Shown: in pieces, positions 7,060 through 10,024 of the stretch
How positions within the stretch are numbered: the stretch's first letter is position 1
Layout: every line of letters begins with the position of its first letter
Assembly: GCA_013360535.1 (NCBI GenBank)
Contig: JABWBL010000078.1
Coordinates: 1-10,024 of the forward strand
From: Planctomycetaceae bacterium
GTDB lineage: Bacteria; Planctomycetota; UBA1135; GCA-002686595
Length of the DNA: 10,024 bases
Direction of reading: 5' to 3'
Notes under the pieces: generated by a model
Seen by the model: only the letters and a program-made list of their open reading frames with translations
Told to the model about the DNA's origin: nothing
Databases searched by the model: none
Position numbers and translations under genes: made by a program

Positions 7060-8640
7060 TCAGCGCGCGAGCAGCTGCTCGTAGAAGTCGAGCACCGCGC
7101 GCGAGGTCTCGAACGGCACGAGCTTGGCGAGCGCTTCGCGTTCCGGCGTCTCGAGCGTGCGAAGGCTGAGCACTTCCGCCGCGAGCAGGCGCTCGGGGCA
7201 GGGCGTCGCCATGTTCAGGTGCTTGGCGATCAGGTCCGCATTCGAGAGCGCGTCGAGCTCGCGGCGCAGGTTCTCGCGCTCGATCTTGTCGACGTAACCG
7301 AGCTGCTCGAGCGCAGCCATCGATGCGTCGTTGACCTTCATCTGGCCGCGAATGCCCCGCTCGAGCCGCTCCTGCGCGACCTTGCGCAGGCGCTCGACGA
7401 CGTCGGGATGTTCCTTCGAGACGTCGTGGCGCTGGTGCGGGTCCTTGTTCAGGTCGAACAGCTCGAGCCGGATCCCTTCGCCGCACTCACCTTCGGCCGT
7501 CGGCAGGATCAGCGCCCAGCCCTCGGGGCTGAACACGGTCGTGTTGAAGCGCGTGAAGCTGAAGGCGTGATCCTTGCGGGCCTTCGAGCCGTCGAGCTGA
7601 CGCAGCAGGCTCTCGCCCTGCAGTCCACCGGGCGTGGGGAGGTCGCACAGTTCGAGCAGCGTCGGAAACAGGTCCACGTTCTCGACGGGAGTCGCGACAC
7701 GGCGAGCCTTGGGCAGCTTCGCGCCGCGCAGCACGAGCGGCACGTTGACGAGCTCGCGGTGCACCTGGTTGCCGTGCGTGGGCATCAGCGTGTTGAAGAG
7801 CGTCGGGTTCTCGCCGCGGCGCAGCGCTTGCCCGCGCTGGCCGTTCATCAGCGCCACTTTTTCCCACAGCCCTTCGCCGTGGTCGGCCGTCAGAGCGACG
7901 ACGCCACGCTCCGCGAGCCCCGCCGCCGCAAAGAGCTCGAGAAAACGGCCGACGCGCGCATCCGCGTAGCGCACATCGTCGTCGTAGCCGCCGATTTCCT
8001 CGCGGATGCGTGCGATGTCGCGCTCCGCGGCTTCGAGGCCCAGTTCCTTCGCGATGCGCGGCAGGTACTCGGCGCGGTCGCCCGGCAGGAGGTCCGGCCT
8101 CTCGCGCCATTCGCTCGGCCCGTTCGGCACCACGTAAGGATCGTGGGGCTCGGTGATGTGGATGTACGTCAGGCTCGGCTTGGTCCCGACGCTCGCGAAC
8201 CACTGGGCGATCGCCTCGTCGCTGCCGTACTCGTCGATGCGCTGAAACGGCGCAAAACCGCGCCCAAAACCGTTCTCGACGCTCACCAGCGGGTTCGAGG
8301 AAAACCCCGCCGTCACCCAGCCGGCCTTGGCGAAGCTCTCCGCCAGCGTCGGCAGCTCGGCGGGGATGTCGAGGCGCTCCTTCGCGATGTAGCGCCCGGT
8401 CATCAGCGACACCATCGAGGGGCTCGTGTACGACGCCTGCGAGATCGCGCGCTCGAACAGCACGCCTTCGGCCGCGAGCGCGTCGATGTGCGGCGAGGTC
8501 GGCCGCGGATAGCCCATGCACGACAGGTGATCGGCGCGCAGCGTGTCGACGACGATCAGGAGCACGTGCCGCGGCGGTTCCGGCTGCTTCGAGCAGCCGA
8601 AGCTGGCGACGAGGAGCAGCGCTGCGAAGGATCGTTTCAT
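7060..8640 (-). CDS. Sulfatase-like (alkaline phosphatase superfamily) lipoprotein, Thr-nucleophile type
   Basis: 526 residues from the ATG at 8640. A lipoprotein signal (MKRSFAALLLVASFGC) puts the lipidated Cys at 16, so the enzyme is envelope-anchored. The sulfatase fold is clear: VVDTLRADHL (30-39) with metal ligand Asp32, TSPSMVSLMTGR (72-83), EPHDPY (164-169), TADHGEGL (251-258) with Asp253/His254, and HGNQVHRELVNVPLVLRG (289-306). The position that is Cys or Ser in formylglycine sulfatases (C/S-x-P-x-R) is Thr72, and the Arg is Met76. Thr nucleophiles occur in phosphoesterases and phosphotransferases of this superfamily, so a phosphate- or phospholipid-linked substrate is at least as likely as a sulfate ester. 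Residues ~430-526 form a charged, helical-looking extension beyond the core. GGGAG (8658-8662) stands 5 bases before an in-frame GTG at 8652, so the start may be four codons earlier. It lies 28 bases after the dehydratase gene and converges with the Asp-box gene. Confidence 0.88.
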   Translation of the reverse strand: MKRSFAALLLVASFGCSKQPEPPRHVLLIVVDTLRADHLSCMGYPRPTSPHIDALAAEGVLFERAISQASYTSPSMVSLMTGRYIAKERLDIPAELPTLAESFAKAGWVTAGFSSNPLVSVENGFGRGFAPFQRIDEYGSDEAIAQWFASVGTKPSLTYIHITEPHDPYVVPNGPSEWRERPDLLPGDRAEYLPRIAKELGLEAAERDIARIREEIGGYDDDVRYADARVGRFLELFAAAGLAERGVVALTADHGEGLWEKVALMNGQRGQALRRGENPTLFNTLMPTHGNQVHRELVNVPLVLRGAKLPKARRVATPVENVDLFPTLLELCDLPTPGGLQGESLLRQLDGSKARKDHAFSFTRFNTTVFSPEGWALILPTAEGECGEGIRLELFDLNKDPHQRHDVSKEHPDVVERLRKVAQERLERGIRGQMKVNDASMAALEQLGYVDKIERENLRRELDALSNADLIAKHLNMATPCPERLLAAEVLSLRTLETPEREALAKLVPFETSRAVLDFYEQLLAR

Positions 8641-8668
8641 CGTCGAGGGCACTTCAGCTCCCACCCGT

Positions 8669-9148
8669 TCACACTACGACGCCGAGGATCTCCGTCTCCA
8701 TGACGAGCTTGCCATCGACGAAGCCCTGCGCGGCGTAGGTGAACATCGAGCTGCGCACGCGCACGGTCTTGGCGACGAGGATCAGCCGCGCGGGCGGGCT
8801 CACGACGCCGCGGAAGCGGGTCTCGTTCAGGCCGCCGAAGCCGACGAACTGGCCGGGGTCCTTGGACTGGTAGGAGAGGAACTGCCAGGTCGCGAGCTGG
8901 GCCGCGGCCTCGAGCTGCAGGACGCCGGGGAAGATCGGTCGGCCCGGGATGTGGTCGGGCGCCCACCAGTCTTCCGCGGAGAGGTCCTTGAAGCCCACGA
9001 CCAGCTGCTCCTGCGGCGCGTCGTGCAGGATCCCGTCGAGCATCGCGAAGCGGTTGCGCTGGCGGCAGAGCTTGCGGATCTCGTCCGAGCTCACCAGCAC
9101 GCGAGTGAGGTCGAGGGACGCGAGGTCGACGAGGGGTTGAGCGGGCAA
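8669..9148 (-). CDS. FabZ-like 3-hydroxyacyl-ACP dehydratase (hotdog fold)
   Basis: 159 residues. FabZ enzymes remove water from 3-hydroxyacyl-ACP in fatty-acid elongation in the cytoplasm. The active-site segment DHIPGRPIFPGVLQLEAAAQ (65-84) holds both expected catalytic residues, His66 and Glu80, in the normal spacing. The preceding EDWWAPDHIPG form, and a weak version of the usual N-terminal 'PHRYPFLLVD' segment (here RNRFAMLDGI, 31-40), resemble the divergent FabZ-like paralogues I associate with planctomycetes rather than canonical FabZ. The only start near the expected beginning is TTG at 9148, without a clear ribosome binding site; GTG codons at about residues 17 and 19 are alternatives. 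It lies 40 bases after the repeat-protein gene and 28 before the sulfatase-like gene, all on the same strand. A specialised lipid or secondary-metabolite role is possible, and being a paralogue rather than the housekeeping enzyme is an inference. Confidence 0.85.
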   Translation of the reverse strand: MPAQPLVDLASLDLTRVLVSSDEIRKLCRQRNRFAMLDGILHDAPQEQLVVGFKDLSAEDWWAPDHIPGRPIFPGVLQLEAAAQLATWQFLSYQSKDPGQFVGFGGLNETRFRGVVSPPARLILVAKTVRVRSSMFTYAAQGFVDGKLVMETEILGVVV

Positions 9149-9188
9149 GGCGGGTCCGATCGAAGGTGGGGGGCGAAAGCGGAAACCG

Positions 9189-10024
9189 TCAACGGCGCAG
9201 GCGGATCTCGATCTCGCCGGGGCCCTCGTCGGGATGGAAGTGGAGCTGCGCGTCGCCGTTCCCGGCCGTCGGGTCGCTGGCGTAGAGCTTGAGGTCGCCG
9301 CCGACGCAGGGGCCGACGCTGGCGCGACCGTCGGGACCCGTGAGGAGCTCGAAGGCGCCGCTGGCGAGCCCCAGTCCCTGCACCTTGACGCCCGTGAGCC
9401 CGACGCCGTTCTCGTCGACCACGCGCACGTTGAGCGTGCCCATCAGCGGCGTCGACAGGTCGCGCAGGTGCGCGGACGGCGCGACGAAGCTCAGGTCCTC
9501 GACGGCGGCGAGCGCGGCCTCGGGCGAGCCGACGCGCACGCGGTAGTCGCCGTCGGGAACCTTGGGGAACGTGTAGGTGCCGCTCGCGTCGGTCTTGACC
9601 TCGCGGCGGAACTCGCCGCGTTGGGCGAGGAGGTGCACGGCGAGCCCTGCGACCGGCGTGCCGCGGGCGTCGACGACACGACCCGAGATGTAGCCGCGCT
9701 CGCGCAGCGTGAGCGGGAAGACGACGTCGACCTCGTCGGGCTTGCGCAGCTCGAACTCGTAGGGCTCGCTCTCCATGTCCCCGGCGCTGGCGCGCACGGT
9801 GTAGGCGCCGAGCTGCACGTCGTCGATCTCGACGGTCGGGCCGGAGGTCACCTCGACCCGGCGACCGACGGCGCGCTCGCCGCCGAGGCGGGCCACCGCG
9901 GGAGTGAACGTGACCGTCCAGCGCTCGGGCACGGCGACGCCCGCCGGCACGGCGAGGTGGATCTCGACCTTGCCGCGGCCGTCGAAACGGCTGGAGTCGT
10001 CGAGCTCGGTCGGGTAGGCCGGAG
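9189..10024 (-). CDS. Carboxypeptidase-regulatory-like repeat protein, 5' end outside window
   Basis: The reading frame enters from the right edge with no stop, so only the C-terminal ~278 residues are seen; a GTG at 9950 is in frame but lies inside the coding sequence and is not the likely start. The protein is built of beta-sandwich repeats. The clearest matches the CarboxypepD_reg-like pattern: ISGRVVDARGTPVAGLAV, then TDASGTYTFPKVPDGDYRVRV. A weaker copy follows (LNVRVVDENGVGLTGVKV, then TGPDGRASVGP), and another partial unit precedes them (VEIDDVQLGAYTVRA). Such domains are non-enzymatic and are found in large secreted or surface proteins, where they act as spacers or binding modules. 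There are no Cys-rich or membrane segments in the visible part, and the chain ends in EIEIRLRR. It is the first visible gene of a three-gene minus-strand cluster. Localisation depends on the unseen N-terminus. Confidence 0.8.
   Translation of the reverse strand, partial: PAYPTELDDSSRFDGRGKVEIHLAVPAGVAVPERWTVTFTPAVARLGGERAVGRRVEVTSGPTVEIDDVQLGAYTVRASAGDMESEPYEFELRKPDEVDVVFPLTLRERGYISGRVVDARGTPVAGLAVHLLAQRGEFRREVKTDASGTYTFPKVPDGDYRVRVGSPEAALAAVEDLSFVAPSAHLRDLSTPLMGTLNVRVVDENGVGLTGVKVQGLGLASGAFELLTGPDGRASVGPCVGGDLKLYASDPTAGNGDAQLHFHPDEGPGEIEIRLRR

Noticed and set aside
7048..7069. Hairpin CGCGCG / CGCGCG (6-bp stem, 10-base loop) between the convergent genes at 7037 and 7060, as a bidirectional terminator
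   Set aside because: The stem is short, made of simple alternating CG that arises easily in this DNA, has no T-tract, and extends into the minus-strand gene.
3879..7084. Very long overlapping open frames (900 to 1050 codons) in other frames and on the minus strand across the Pus10 and Asp-box genes
   Set aside because: They are Arg/Ala/Gly-rich, show no domains, and mirror the real genes; stop codons are rare by chance in DNA this GC-rich.
8395..8427. Classical formylglycine-dependent sulfatase
   Set aside because: The required Cys or Ser is Thr72 and the following Arg is Met, so the modification signal is missing.
9189..10024. A carboxypeptidase enzyme
   Set aside because: Only the non-catalytic regulatory-like beta-sandwich repeats are visible; no zinc peptidase motifs appear.

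Overview
This is a GC-rich bacterial window from a chromosome or metagenome-assembled contig. Most of it (about 700 to 10024) looks planctomycete-like. The reasons are a FabZ-type dehydratase of the 'WW..HIPGRP' kind, a secreted Asp-box propeller protein ending in a Cys-containing C-terminal domain that I associate with planctomycete exoproteins, a sulfatase-superfamily lipoprotein, and strong preference for G/C-ending codons. This placement is inference from protein style; there is no rRNA or other marker gene here. The first ~690 bases read differently and look like a verrucomicrobial (Amuc_1099-like) pilus-system gene.

Layout, left to right. (1) 20 to ~690, plus strand: N-terminally anchored Amuc_1099-like protein. 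(2) ~690 to 2440, minus strand: polytopic membrane protein of GT-C/glycosyltransferase-39 style. These two genes meet tail to tail, neither has a stop codon at the meeting point, and codon use changes there, so the junction near 660-710 is probably an assembly chimera or a recent rearrangement. (3) 2444-3202, minus: dolichol/polyprenol-phosphate mannose synthase-like GT2, 3 bases upstream of gene 2. (4) 3203-3400: divergent intergenic region. (5) 3401-4264, plus: short Pus10-type tRNA pseudouridine synthase, an enzyme typical of archaea and eukaryotes. (6) 4350-7037, plus: large lipoprotein with Asp-box (BNR/sortilin-like) propeller repeats. (7) 7060-8640, 8669-9148 and 9189 to beyond the right edge, all minus: sulfatase-like lipoprotein, FabZ-like dehydratase and a protein with carboxypeptidase-regulatory-like repeats, probably one transcription unit.

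Working together: the GT2 and GT-C-like genes form a plausible two-step system, in which a cytoplasmic synthase loads a sugar onto a lipid carrier and a membrane transferase uses it. Pus10 stands alone. The right-hand operon combines lipid chemistry (dehydratase) with cell-surface functions (lipoprotein hydrolase, repeat protein), with no direct evidence for one shared pathway. I found no tRNA, rRNA, CRISPR array, insertion sequence or integrase. No gene-free stretch exceeds 300 bases.
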